Source: Opitutus sp. GAS368 (GTDB lineage Bacteria; Verrucomicrobiota; Verrucomicrobiia; Opitutales; Opitutaceae). From it: a DNA stretch of 64,000 nucleotides. The DNA lies in the NCBI GenBank assembly GCA_945903465.1, contig CAMDOF010000001.1, forward strand, positions 119,442 through 183,441, written 5' to 3'. Every line of letters starts with the position of its first letter. Positions within the stretch are counted from its first letter, which is position 1. A program made the position numbers and the translations under genes. The notes under the pieces are model-generated. The model was not told where the DNA came from. It made no database searches and saw only the letters and a list, made by a program, of their open reading frames with translations. Positions 35,754 to 44,985 of this stretch are shown here, piece after piece.

Positions 35754-37445
35754 TTAACGTATTTTCGTGGCCACGCCCGCCTGCAGCAACTGCAGTCCTT
35801 GCGCTCGCGCCACCACCAACCGACGCGCCTCCTCCAGCGCAACCTCGACGAAGCGGACCATTCCCTGCGGCCGAAGTTGCGCCATCAGGGGAAGATCGAC
35901 GGAGATCACGTGCGCCACCTGCGGATACCCCCCGATCGTCTGCGCATCGGCCAACATGACAATCGGTCGGCCATCCGGCGGCACCTGAATCGTCCCGGGT
36001 GCCACCGGTTGCGAGAGTAAATCACCGCCACCACCAGCATCGATTCGGCGCAGCGGTTCACCCAGCAAGCGGACGCCCATCCGATCAGAACGAGCAGAGA
36101 CCGCGTACCCCCGCGCCAGCCATTCCTCCAAGTAATCGCCCGCTTGCGCACCCCGAATCACCCGCACCACCGATTCCTCCGAATAGGCCGGTAAAATGCG
36201 TTCGTCCATCCGCCAGCACGCTTGCATTTTACGCGACACTCGCGCGATCGCCAACACGTCGCCCGCGCGCACCCCGCCACGAGGCCCGGCACCCTCCTCG
36301 CCCCAGCCCCAAGCGCTCCGGCTCCCCAGCACCGGCGGCACCGCCAAACCTCCCGCCACCGCGAGATAACCGCGGCACCCCGACCGCGCGGGCCCCAGCT
36401 TCAAAACCGTTCCCGCTTTAATCATCAGCGGTCGCCAACGGGGCAGCCCCGCGAACTCCGCTCCCGCCAAGGCCACCACGCTGTCTTCCGAAAACCGCAA
36501 CTCCGGACCCACCAGTGTAAACTCCAAACCCGCCGCTTCCTCCGAGTTACCAACCAGCAGATTCGCGAGGCGTAAAGCCAACCCATCAACCGCCCCACCG
36601 ACCGGTACCCCGCGCGCGCGATGGCCGTACCGTCCGCCGTCCTGCACCGTCGTCGCCAAGCCCGTTCTGACCACCTCCAGCCATGGGCCCGGCACTTCCG
36701 CCACGCTCCCGCGCGGCCCACTTCCCATCTGTTCTCCGCGGGCCCCACCCTCACCATTCACCTTATTCTCCCTTGCCCGCTCGGCGAACTCCCCCGCACT
36801 CATCGCGTAAAACCGCACGCGATCACCCACCCGCAAAAGTGCCGGCTCAGATCGGTTCATTGAGAATAACTGCAACGGTGTCCGCCCGATAATGTTCCAC
36901 CCGCCAGGCGTGGCGAAGGGATAAACTCCCGTCTGCGCCCCACCAATCCCCACCGCCCCGGCCGGCACTCGGGCGCGTGGGGTCGCCCTTCGCGGCGTCG
37001 CCAGGTCTTCCGGTAATCCCGCGAGGTAGGGAAACCCTGGAGAAAATCCGATCGCTTGCACCCAGTAGTCACCCTGCTGATGCCGGGCCGCGACATCGTC
37101 CATCGCTCGCCGCGTGTGCGCGGCCACCCCCTCCAAATCAGGCCCATAGGCTCCACCGTAACACACCGGGATTTCCACCAAGCGCGGCTCGCCCAATGGC
37201 ATTCCGCCGACCACTCGCGCCGCCCGCACCCGCAAGGCTTTCTCCAAGACCGGCCACGCCCGTATGAGCGTCAGATCAAAAAAAACCGCGACGCCCCCCA
37301 GCGCGGCCACAACGTCCACCACGCCCGGCAACGGTGGCTCCGCAATCTCCCGCGCCAGCGCCTGCGCACGCGCCGCCAACGTTGCATCTTCGCGTCCGCT
37401 CAACCTCATCACGACGGCCGAATCACCCAGCGGGGTTATCGTCAT
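35754..37445 (-). CDS. pxpBC: Fused 5-oxoprolinase subunits PxpB-PxpC
   Basis: A 563-residue fusion of the two carboxyltransferase-like subunits. The N-terminal ~235 residues are PxpB (KipI-like): GDSAVVMRLSG, then QAIGFSPGFPYLAGLPEDLATPRRATPRARVPAGAVGIGGAQTGVYPFATPGGWNIIGRTP. The C-terminal ~300 residues are PxpC (KipA-like): VVRTGLATTVQDGGRYGHRARGVPVGGAVD, LEFTLVGPELRF, GYLAVAGGL and the terminal QVPPDGRPIVMLADAQTIGGYPQ. The two are separate genes in E. coli and B. subtilis; fusions are known. A ~45-residue charged linker joins them. It lies two bases before pxpA. Confidence 0.93.
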   Translation of the reverse strand: MTITPLGDSAVVMRLSGREDATLAARAQALAREIAEPPLPGVVDVVAALGGVAVFFDLTLIRAWPVLEKALRVRAARVVGGMPLGEPRLVEIPVCYGGAYGPDLEGVAAHTRRAMDDVAARHQQGDYWVQAIGFSPGFPYLAGLPEDLATPRRATPRARVPAGAVGIGGAQTGVYPFATPGGWNIIGRTPLQLFSMNRSEPALLRVGDRVRFYAMSAGEFAERARENKVNGEGGARGEQMGSGPRGSVAEVPGPWLEVVRTGLATTVQDGGRYGHRARGVPVGGAVDGLALRLANLLVGNSEEAAGLEFTLVGPELRFSEDSVVALAGAEFAGLPRWRPLMIKAGTVLKLGPARSGCRGYLAVAGGLAVPPVLGSRSAWGWGEEGAGPRGGVRAGDVLAIARVSRKMQACWRMDERILPAYSEESVVRVIRGAQAGDYLEEWLARGYAVSARSDRMGVRLLGEPLRRIDAGGGGDLLSQPVAPGTIQVPPDGRPIVMLADAQTIGGYPQVAHVISVDLPLMAQLRPQGMVRFVEVALEEARRLVVARAQGLQLLQAGVATKIR

Positions 37446-37479
37446 CGCTCTTTATTTATCGTCTTGAACCAACCTCGCA

Positions 37480-37518
37480 AAACAAAAAACCCGGCCGCAG
37501 TGAAGCGACCGGGTTTAA
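37480..37518 (-). terminator. Intrinsic terminator of the CHRD gene
   Basis: On the minus strand a 12-bp stem (AAACCCGGTCGC 37516-37505 with GCGGCCGGGTTT 37498-37487, one G-T wobble) and a 6-base loop are followed by a T-rich tail (TTTTTTGTTTT). It lies 17 bases past the stop of the CHRD gene, a classic rho-independent terminator. Confidence 0.85.
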
Positions 37519-37532
37519 GCAAAACGTTCCGA

Positions 37533-38906
37533 TCAAGGCCGCACCAGGGCCGTCGCCAAGGGAGCCGTGCAAAACTCTAAAGCCGCCTTCGATGCCACCG
37601 CCAAACTCGAGGCGCGGGCCGGGATCGTCGGCTGCTGGACCGCCACCGTCGTGAAGGTCCCCGACAGTGTGCGCAAATCATTCACCTCAAGAATGGCCAC
37701 ACCCGTCCCCCCCGCTGATGAGACAATCGCCGTGTAATTACCCGGAGGCAGTACGAGCACGAGCGCCGACTCAACCGCGTTGCGCGGCACCCCCGGGAGA
37801 CTCGCTAATTCCGAACCCGCGATGAGCGCCCCAACATCATCATTGGAGGCGATCTTGCGATTTGCGGAATCGTAAATATCCAGCCGCGGATTCGCGAGAG
37901 GGCCCGAAATACCAAAAGCCGCCAGCGATGGGCCCTTCGCCGTAATCAGCGTGCGCACGGGCTCCGTGCCGTTAATCACCAAACCGGAAATCAGCGCCTG
38001 CTCACCCGTCCCAACAAATCCGCGCACCGAAAGATTAATGTAACGCGAAGCCGGAATCTCGCTCGCACCCACAATCTGCCCCCGTAACTCGCCGCCCGAG
38101 AACGTTGTGCTGTGATAATTCAGATAGGCGCCACCGCTCAGCAGCTTCACGGGATCACCCAGGTACGGACCATCGAAGGCACCTTGAATCGCTCCGCTCA
38201 CATTACTGTAAATCCCCGCATTCGCGTTATTTCCCAAATTGTGCGCCACCCCACCACTGACGCCCGCGGCCCCTTCGTGCACATGGGAATTGCTCAACAC
38301 GTTATTAAAATTAAAAACCGAGGACCGCAGGCTCAATTGATTAGTCGTGGGATCGTACATCATCACGGCACCCCCAAAATCATTTAAGCCCACCAGCGCA
38401 ACGGCCGGAAAAGCGGCCTGCTCCTGCGCCACGGTCATCGACGCGTAGAGCCTCACCGGGCGCGCGATCAACTGCCCCCGAACTTCCCCACCCGGGAACT
38501 GCGCAGAATGAATGTTAAAATAAACGCCACCTTTAAGTAAAGTCAGCGCCGTCCCACCGTGCTTGATGTCGCGCCATGTCGCCGTGAGCGTGGAACCTGA
38601 GCGCGTATAAACCGCCTCGGCCCCCAAATTCGTCACCACGCCGCCATTCGCACCCGCGGCGCCTTCGTGGAGATGCGAGGCACTCGCGGTGTTCGTCATG
38701 CCTCTCAGAGAAATCATCAAGTCAAACGTGCTCGTCGCCACGTTGTAGAACATGATCGCGCTCCCCGTCGCCTCCGAGGCCGTCGCGGGATTCTCTTGCG
38801 CAGCATTGATCGTCGCACGCAGTTCAACTACCTGAGCGCGAACCGAACCCAGCAGGGCGCAAATCGCACCCGCAAAAAACATTTTTCTAAAGGAATTTAA
38901 AACCAT
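37533..38906 (-). CDS. Secreted protein with two CHRD domains
   Basis: A 457-residue protein with a signal peptide (MVLNSFRKMFFAGAICALLGSVRA, cut before QVVEL). Two CHRD domains follow: residues ~26-150 (SHLHEGAAGANGGVV, GGVYFNIHSAQFPGGEVRGQL) and ~155-280 (SHVHEGAAGVSGGVAHNLG, GGAYLNYHSTTFSGGELRGQI), with the characteristic HxHEG and GE(V/L)RGQ motifs. The remaining ~175 residues form a beta-type domain (FVGTGEQALISGLVINGTEPVRTLITAKGPSLAAFGI) that I associate with secreted Opitutaceae proteins. CHRD domains occur in chordin and bacterial surface proteins; their role is unclear. ATG 38906 gives the best signal peptide; an in-frame start at 38936 would add 10 residues. Confidence 0.88.
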   Translation of the reverse strand: MVLNSFRKMFFAGAICALLGSVRAQVVELRATINAAQENPATASEATGSAIMFYNVATSTFDLMISLRGMTNTASASHLHEGAAGANGGVVTNLGAEAVYTRSGSTLTATWRDIKHGGTALTLLKGGVYFNIHSAQFPGGEVRGQLIARPVRLYASMTVAQEQAAFPAVALVGLNDFGGAVMMYDPTTNQLSLRSSVFNFNNVLSNSHVHEGAAGVSGGVAHNLGNNANAGIYSNVSGAIQGAFDGPYLGDPVKLLSGGAYLNYHSTTFSGGELRGQIVGASEIPASRYINLSVRGFVGTGEQALISGLVINGTEPVRTLITAKGPSLAAFGISGPLANPRLDIYDSANRKIASNDDVGALIAGSELASLPGVPRNAVESALVLVLPPGNYTAIVSSAGGTGVAILEVNDLRTLSGTFTTVAVQQPTIPARASSLAVASKAALEFCTAPLATALVRP

Positions 38907-39022
38907 AAGGGCCTCCAGCCAGACCGTGTCGATCACAGTTTGCGCTACTTAAAAGGTAACAACTCGGTCAGAACCGGTGAGAGCCGCCGTCCTCAACTCG
39001 CTGTCCTTTCTCCCCGCAATTT

Positions 39023-39197
39023 CCACTTCGCCGCAGCCCCACTTCGCCGCAGCCCCACTTCGCCGCAGCCCCACTCGGCGCAGCCCCACTCGGCGCAGCC
39101 CCACTCGCCGCGGCCCCACTCGCCGCAGCCCCACTTCGCCGCGGCCCCACTTCGCCGCGGCCCCACTCGGCGGGGCCCCACTCGGCGGGGCCGCGTT
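39023..39197. repeat. 15-16 bp GC-rich tandem repeat array
   Basis: About 11 imperfect copies of CGCCGCAGCCCCACTT, switching to CGGCGCAGCCCCACT and later CGCCGCGGCCCCACTT variants. Length alternates between 15 and 16 bases, so no reading frame is maintained and the long open frames across it are spurious. The strand asymmetry is strong (C-rich on plus, G-rich on minus). It lies between the divergent CHRD and lipoprotein genes. Confidence 0.9.
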
Positions 39198-39330
39198 GCT
39201 GGCAAGGCGCCAGGCGATCGCACCGCGCCCAGAACCGCCCGGATCGTCCACCTTGCTGCCCTCGGTGCCCCGCCCCCTTACCCGCCATTGCCAGAAGCCG
39301 CGATGCGGCGTCACCGCCAGCGGGCCCTCC

Positions 39331-39438
39331 CCACGCGGGACCTCCCAGCAGGTCGTAATGCGCACCCTTTCGGCATGGAGTTAGGAGCCTCGACCTTGCG
39401 TCCACGCGGGACCTCCCAGCAGGTCGCAATGCGCACCC
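39331..39438 (+). repeat. Pair of 37-bp direct repeats with an internal hairpin
   Basis: Two nearly identical 37-base units at 39331-39367 and 39402-39438 (spacing 71), differing at one position. Each contains GACCTCCCAGCAGGTC, an inverted repeat with a 5-bp stem (GACCT/AGGTC). They sit upstream of the lipoprotein-resB-ccsA operon and could be regulatory or REP-like. Confidence 0.75.
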
Positions 39439-39555
39439 CACTTCTCACCAAGGATCGGTTTTGCTCAACCAACCCCGTTTTTACTCAAAGCAAAAGGATC
39501 CAACAATGCTGGTTTGATTTGAAATTTATGAACATCGCACGATGTTCTCCCGCTC

Positions 39556-40221
39556 ATGAGTGTTTCCCGCCTCTTCTTTACCCTCAGCGCGACGGCCTTG
39601 TTGTTCACCGCCTGCCGCCAACCAGAAATTGAATCCTACCGCGTGCCCAAAGCAGCCGCCGCCGCCTCGCCCTCGCCGGCGGGCAACTCTCCGCCCAACG
39701 CGAACCCCACCCCCAATAAAACCGCGGCGGGCCCGAACACCCCGCCCGGCGGCACTGCCATGGCGAACACCGCCGTCGCCACCGCCAGCGGTCCCGGCCT
39801 GAGTTGGGCCGCTCCCGCCCATTGGACGGTGAAGGCCGCTTCCGCTATGCGCAAAGGCAGTTACGCCATCAAGGGCGACGGCATCGCGGGCGAAGCCGAC
39901 CTTTCCATCACTGCTTTTCCCGGCGATGTGGGCGGCGACCTCGCTAATCTGAATCGCTGGCGCGGACAAATTCAACTGCCGGCAATCGGGGCGGGTGAAC
40001 TCGCCGCCGCCACTCGCCGCCGGGATCAGCACGGGCTCAGCCTCACGGTCGTTGACCTCGCCGGCACCGGCGCCACCCCCCAACGCATCCTTGGCGCCAT
40101 GGTTCCGTACCAAGGCTCCACGTGGTTCTTCAAACTGATGGGCCCGGCCGCCCTCGTCGCCAAAGAGCAGGCCGCCTTCAACGCCTTCCTCGAGACCATC
40201 CAGCCAGGCGGCAAGCCATGA
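39556..40221 (+). CDS. Lipoprotein at the head of a cytochrome c maturation operon
   Basis: A 221-residue protein with a good lipobox (LLFTAC, Cys 20). After a Pro/Ala/Asn-rich linker (about residues 30-75), the folded part begins LSWAAPAHWTVKAASAMRKGSYAI and ends TWFFKLMGPAALVAKEQAAFNAFLETIQ, a pattern seen in small periplasmic proteins whose core compares predicted and observed stability of bound cargo; I do not assign a named family. Its stop overlaps the ResB start (ATGA at 40218-40221), so it belongs to the system II cytochrome c operon. Confidence 0.8.
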   Translation: MSVSRLFFTLSATALLFTACRQPEIESYRVPKAAAAASPSPAGNSPPNANPTPNKTAAGPNTPPGGTAMANTAVATASGPGLSWAAPAHWTVKAASAMRKGSYAIKGDGIAGEADLSITAFPGDVGGDLANLNRWRGQIQLPAIGAGELAAATRRRDQHGLSLTVVDLAGTGATPQRILGAMVPYQGSTWFFKLMGPAALVAKEQAAFNAFLETIQPGGKP

Positions 40222-41414
40222 ACCCTTCATTCCGACGCCTCCGCGATTTTTTTGTCTCCGTAAAACTGAGCGTTGCCCTTCTCAGTTTGGGTTTGCTGCT
40301 GGTCTTTGCCGGTACCCTCGCCCAAGTGGACCTAGGCATCTGGGCGATTCAGGAAAAGTTCTTCCGCTCCTTCATCGCGCTCTGGAAAATCGGCGGCCTC
40401 ACCATCCCCCTCCCCGGCGGCTATACCATCGGCGGTCTCCTGCTCATCAATCTGCTCGCCGCCCATATTTACCGGTTCAAATTCACTTGGAAAAAAACGG
40501 GTATCCAACTTACCCATACTGGGCTCATTTTACTCTTGGTCGGCGAGTTACTTTCGGGACTATGGCAGGAAGATTTCAGTATGCGCCTCGTTCAAGGCGA
40601 GCCGAAGAATTTCTCCGAGAGCTACCGGGATAACGAACTCGCTCTCATCGATACAACCGACGCCCAGTTCGACGATGTCGTCGTCATTCCCGAGTCACGG
40701 CTCACGGCCGGAGCCACCCTCCAGCACCCGAAGTTGCCTTTCCGCGTCGTCACCAAAATTTACTACCCCAACTCGAGCCTTAGCAGCCGCGGCCCCATCG
40801 ATGGCAATAATCCGGCAGCGACCGCGACCACCCCCTCCATCTCTCCCGCCACCCAAGGCGCTGGCACGCGGATCACGGCCGTCCCGCAGGCGCTCACCTA
40901 CAAACAGGACGAACGCAACGTCCCCACCGCCTTCATCGAACTGATCGGCGCCGAGGGTTCACTCGGTACTTGGCTGGTCTCCGCCCACTCCGCGATGACT
41001 CCGCAGACGTTTGCTCACGCGGGCCGTCAATGGACCGTCGGTATCCGCAACAGCCGCGCTTACAAGCCGTTCGCGCTCACCCTCCTCAAATTCAGTCACG
41101 ACCGCTACGCCGGCACCGAAATTCCAAAAAATTTCTCCAGCCGCATCCGCCTGACGACCCCCGACGGTCGTAACGATCGCGAGGTCCTCATCTATATGAA
41201 CAACCCTTTGCGCTACGATGGCCTGACGTTTTACCAAGCGAGCTTCGATCCCAATGATAACCAGGTCACCATCCTGCAGGTCGTGCGCAATCCCAGCTGG
41301 CTGATCCCCTACATTGCTTGCGCCGTCATGACACTCGGACTCACCGTGCAATTTTCCATCCACCTCCTGGCCTTCGTCGGCAAACGCCGCGTCCCGCGCC
41401 CCTCCCTCGCATGA
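40218..41414 (+). CDS. resB: Cytochrome c biogenesis protein ResB (Ccs1/CcsB)
   Basis: A 398-residue membrane protein of the system II (Ccs) haem-ligation machinery. It starts with FFVSVKLSVALLSLGLLLVFAGTLAQVDLGIW (first helix with the conserved SxKLA-type motif), then helix 2 (IGGLLLINLLAAHIYRF) and helix 3 (GIQLTHTGLILLLVGELLSG). A large periplasmic domain follows with NNPLRYDGLTFYQASFDPN (the conserved P-x-Y-x-G-x-x-F-Y-Q segment), and the final helix is IPYIACAVMTLGLTVQFSIHL. ATG 40218 overlaps the lipoprotein stop; the stop overlaps the ccsA start. Confidence 0.92.
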   Translation: MNPSFRRLRDFFVSVKLSVALLSLGLLLVFAGTLAQVDLGIWAIQEKFFRSFIALWKIGGLTIPLPGGYTIGGLLLINLLAAHIYRFKFTWKKTGIQLTHTGLILLLVGELLSGLWQEDFSMRLVQGEPKNFSESYRDNELALIDTTDAQFDDVVVIPESRLTAGATLQHPKLPFRVVTKIYYPNSSLSSRGPIDGNNPAATATTPSISPATQGAGTRITAVPQALTYKQDERNVPTAFIELIGAEGSLGTWLVSAHSAMTPQTFAHAGRQWTVGIRNSRAYKPFALTLLKFSHDRYAGTEIPKNFSSRIRLTTPDGRNDREVLIYMNNPLRYDGLTFYQASFDPNDNQVTILQVVRNPSWLIPYIACAVMTLGLTVQFSIHLLAFVGKRRVPRPSLA

Positions 41415-43312
41415 AGAAGCTCCTTCCCTGGCTGTTCCTCCTCTGCGCACTGGGCTACACCGCCAAGTCACTGCAGGCGCCCAAGAACCCCGCCGCCTTC
41501 GACGTCGTCGGCTTCAGCCGCCTTCCCGTCCTCGTCAATGGCCGACTCAAGCCACTCGACACAGTCGCACGCAGTTCTCTCTTGCAACTGCAGGGGCGTC
41601 AACCCGTGCAGACGCCGGATGGCCGCAAGCTCTCACCGATCGAGTGGCTGCTTGATACCTGCTACCACGCGGAACTCGCCGATACGTACAAGACCTTCGA
41701 GGTCGTTAACCCGGACCTTTTGGCCGTCTTCAATCTCAAGGCCGAAGACGGGGATGCCAACAAACGCTTTGCGTACACCCAGCTAAAGCCCAGCTTCCCC
41801 GAGCTCGACCGCCAAGCCAAACTCGCGAACCAAGTCGACGCTGCCGTCCGCACCTCTTTCCAACGTGCCGTCGTGCAAATCTACGGAAATCTGATCCACT
41901 ATCAACGCCTGCGCCATGCCCTGAGCTCTCCCGGAAGTGCCGATTTTCTCGGTGATTTGCTAAAATTTCAGGATAAAGTCGCCGCTGGGGTCGCGGCGGT
42001 TCGCGCGAAGCAAGCCGGCCAAACGCACGACGAGGCGGCCGCTGCCGCCATGACTGAGATCGGCGAGCGCTTCGTTGATATGGCCAACCTGAGCACATTT
42101 CTCGTAATTCCACCCGAGGCCGCCGAAACCGATCCCACCGCTTGGAAACCCACCGGCGCCGCCTTGCTCGAAACCTTTCGTTCAGGTCGCGTCAACGCGG
42201 CCGCCCTCGCCTACGCGGGCTTGGGCCACGCCTGGCGTCAAAACCAAGCCGAGCAATTTAGCAAATTGGTGCAACTCTTCCGCTCCGATCTCGAAAAGAA
42301 CTTTAGCGAACGGCTCAAGAAATGTGATGCCGAGGCCCGCTTCAACTCGGCCCAGCCGTTTTACCTGAGCATGTCTTTCTACGCGTGCGCATTTTTCCTC
42401 GGGGTTTTTTCCTGGCTCGCCTGGCCCGATGCGCTCGGTCGCGGGGCTTTCTGGCTCATCGCCGCCGCTTGGATCATCTCCACCGCCGGGCTCGCCGCGC
42501 GGATGTGGCTCGAGGGTCGGCCACCGGTCACAAACCTTTACTCTTCCGCACTGTTCGTCGGCTGGGGCGCCGTCGGACTGTGCTTGGTACTCGAATACTT
42601 CTTCCGCAACGCTATCGGCAGTGTCGCCGCAGGCGTGATTGGCTTTTCCACGCTGTTGATCGCCCACCATCTTTCTCTCACCGGCGATACTCTCGAGATG
42701 ATGCGCGCCGTCCTCGACTCCAACTTCTGGCTCGCCACGCACGTGGTCGTCGTCACCAGCGGCTACTCCGCATCCGCCCTCGCGGGTTTCCTCGCGCTCA
42801 TCTATATTTTCCGCGGCCTCTTCACCACAACCTTGGATAAAAACACCGCCGATGCCCTCGCGCGCATGGTTTATGGGATCGTCTGCTTCGCGACCTTATT
42901 CAGCTTTGTCGGGACCATCCTTGGCGGCATCTGGGCCGACCAATCGTGGGGACGCTTTTGGGGCTGGGACCCGAAAGAAAATGGCGCCCTCATCATCGTG
43001 ATCTGGAATGCCATCATCCTCCATGCGCGTTGGGGCGGCATGATCAAGCAACGCGGGCTCATGTGCCTCGCCGTCGGCGGCAACATCGCCGTCGGCTGGA
43101 GCTGGTTCGGGACCAATATGCTGGGAGTTGGCCTGCACAGCTACGGGTTTACCGATTCGGCTTTTCTGGCTCTCGTGAGCTTCGCAATTTCTCAAATCGC
43201 CATCATCGCTCTCGCGAATCTGCCCCTCTCGAAGTGGCGGAGTTTTAACCGAAACCTCCGCGCCCCTCTCCCCCTGCACAAAGAAGATTTGGGCAACACG
43301 CCGTCTGCCTAA
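41411..43312 (+). CDS. ccsA: Cytochrome c biogenesis protein CcsA with large N-terminal domain
   Basis: A 633-residue protein. The C-terminal ~270 residues are CcsA/ResC: eight helices with the haem-binding WWD-type motif DQSWGRFWGWDPKENGALIIVIWNAIILHARW (about 513-545) and flanking histidines (LIAHHLSL, NLYSSALFVGW). The N-terminal ~310 residues include one helix and an extracytoplasmic domain starting VVGFSRLPVLVNGRLKPLDTVARSSLLQLQGRQ, a feature I know from Bacteroidetes/Verrucomicrobia-type long CcsA proteins. With ResB it exports haem and attaches it to apocytochrome CXXCH motifs, such as those in the DUF1553 protein at 45657. Confidence 0.92.
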   Translation: MKKLLPWLFLLCALGYTAKSLQAPKNPAAFDVVGFSRLPVLVNGRLKPLDTVARSSLLQLQGRQPVQTPDGRKLSPIEWLLDTCYHAELADTYKTFEVVNPDLLAVFNLKAEDGDANKRFAYTQLKPSFPELDRQAKLANQVDAAVRTSFQRAVVQIYGNLIHYQRLRHALSSPGSADFLGDLLKFQDKVAAGVAAVRAKQAGQTHDEAAAAAMTEIGERFVDMANLSTFLVIPPEAAETDPTAWKPTGAALLETFRSGRVNAAALAYAGLGHAWRQNQAEQFSKLVQLFRSDLEKNFSERLKKCDAEARFNSAQPFYLSMSFYACAFFLGVFSWLAWPDALGRGAFWLIAAAWIISTAGLAARMWLEGRPPVTNLYSSALFVGWGAVGLCLVLEYFFRNAIGSVAAGVIGFSTLLIAHHLSLTGDTLEMMRAVLDSNFWLATHVVVVTSGYSASALAGFLALIYIFRGLFTTTLDKNTADALARMVYGIVCFATLFSFVGTILGGIWADQSWGRFWGWDPKENGALIIVIWNAIILHARWGGMIKQRGLMCLAVGGNIAVGWSWFGTNMLGVGLHSYGFTDSAFLALVSFAISQIAIIALANLPLSKWRSFNRNLRAPLPLHKEDLGNTPSA

Positions 43313-43320
43313 AAACGCTT

Positions 43321-44985
43321 CTAACGCCCGCCCAACAGTTCTTCGGCGTGGGCCAGCGCACTCTTCGCAGTGCGATCACCGAGCATCCGCGCCAACTCAC
43401 TCACGCGGTCTTTCCGGTTTGCTTGAATCGGCGCAATTGAGACCACCGCCCGTTCCTTCGATTGATCTTTCGTGACCACAAGATGGCAGGTCGCTAACGC
43501 CGCAACCTGCGGAAGATGCGTGACGCACAACACTTGGTGCGTCCGGGCTATGCCCGCCATCTGCTCACCCACCACGCGCCCGATCTCCCCGCCGACATTC
43601 GCATCGACTTCGTCAAATACGAGCAAAGGCACTTGATCCAAATCCGCCAACACGGTTTTCAGCGCGAGCATCACCCGCGCCAGCTCTCCACTCGAAGCGA
43701 TTCGGCTCAGAGGCAACGGCGCCTCACCGACATTGGGAGAAAACAAAAACTCCACGCGGCAATCACCCGTCGCCGCCAAGTCCGCCAGGGGAATCACCCT
43801 CACCACAAAATCGGCTTTCTTGAAACCAAGCTGTGCGATGCTCCGCGCCGCAACTTTGGCCAGTTCCTTTGCCGCTTTTTCGCGCAGTCCGCGCAAAGCG
43901 GCCGCTTCTTTTCGCGCTTTCCGACCAGCTTCGGCGATTTGTTGCTCGAGACGAAATAACGTCCCGGCCAAATCACCTTGCACGTCCAGCCGCCGGCGTA
44001 GCTCCGTCCTCGCCGCCGTCACGATCGCAACCTCGCCCCCGTGCTTCCGTTTGACCTCGAGCCAGGTGCCCATTTTTGCGCTCAAGGCCTCCGCCTCCTC
44101 AGGATCAAATTGCAGCTGTTGGCTAAGCGCAGAAAACTCTTCACCCAAATCATTCAGCTCAACCGTCGCCGAGGACAATCGATCCGCCAGCGATTTGCTC
44201 GCGAGGTCAATTCCTTCCAACTGCCGCGCCTGTCTCAGCAGCTCGGCCAACCGACGTTGCAGACCGTCCTCCCCCGTTAAACCAGCGGCTAGACCCGCAC
44301 TGAGTTCGATCAACTCCTGCGCCCGGCTCATCCGTTGAAAATCCCGCTCCAAGGTCTCGATTGCCTCGGTCGTAAGTTCCAACGCCTCCAGTCCGGTAAG
44401 TTGCGTTTTGAGAAACTCGATTTGGTCCGGTGCCAACTTCGTGTCACTCGCGATCCGGGCATGCTCCGCGCTCAACTCGCGCCAGGCCCGATAGCTGATT
44501 CCATACGCCGCGAGCACCTCATCCGCACGGCCAAAAAGATCCAACAAACCGAGCTGGCAACTTTCCTTCAACAAGCGGCGCGGCTCGCTCGGTCCATGAA
44601 AATCAATCCAATGCTCACCCAGCCTTTGCAGCGCCGTCAACGTCGCCAAGCTGCCGTTCACCGTGATCTTCGGCGCCTTCTCGCGCGCAAGGCTCCGCTT
44701 CAAAATTAACATCCCTTCGTCACACGCCGGCAACTCCAGCTCACTCAAAACCCCGTTGATCCGCGCGGGCTCTCGAAAAAATAATGCGGCCTCCACCTCG
44801 ACCGCCGCCGCCCCTTGGCGAATCACGGTTTTATCCGCCCGTTCACCGGCCAGCAGACTCAGCGCCCCCAGCAAGATACTCTTGCCCGCCCCCGTCTCAC
44901 CCGTCACCGCCGTGAACCCCGCCTCAAAATCCAGCGCGACTTCTTCCAGTAAAGCGAGGTTCCTAATTTGGAGCGATTGCAACAT
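43321..44985 (-). CDS. recN: DNA repair protein RecN
   Basis: A 554-residue SMC-like ATPase of double-strand-break repair. The N-terminal Walker A reads FTAVTGETGAGKSILLGALSLLAGERADK (about residues 24-52). Two long coiled-coil arms occupy the middle, and the C-terminal half has the ABC signature SRIASSGELARVMLALK, Walker B VPLLVFDEVDANVGGEIGRVVGEQ, and the H-loop VLCVTHLPQVAALA. Full length. It converges with ccsA, with only 8 bases between the stops. Confidence 0.95.
   Translation of the reverse strand: MLQSLQIRNLALLEEVALDFEAGFTAVTGETGAGKSILLGALSLLAGERADKTVIRQGAAAVEVEAALFFREPARINGVLSELELPACDEGMLILKRSLAREKAPKITVNGSLATLTALQRLGEHWIDFHGPSEPRRLLKESCQLGLLDLFGRADEVLAAYGISYRAWRELSAEHARIASDTKLAPDQIEFLKTQLTGLEALELTTEAIETLERDFQRMSRAQELIELSAGLAAGLTGEDGLQRRLAELLRQARQLEGIDLASKSLADRLSSATVELNDLGEEFSALSQQLQFDPEEAEALSAKMGTWLEVKRKHGGEVAIVTAARTELRRRLDVQGDLAGTLFRLEQQIAEAGRKARKEAAALRGLREKAAKELAKVAARSIAQLGFKKADFVVRVIPLADLAATGDCRVEFLFSPNVGEAPLPLSRIASSGELARVMLALKTVLADLDQVPLLVFDEVDANVGGEIGRVVGEQMAGIARTHQVLCVTHLPQVAALATCHLVVTKDQSKERAVVSIAPIQANRKDRVSELARMLGDRTAKSALAHAEELLGGR

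Noticed and set aside
38949..39632. Long open frames in several frames across the 15-16 bp repeat
   Set aside because: The unit length alternates between 15 and 16 bases and all frames are open because the repeat lacks stop codons. The products are low complexity.
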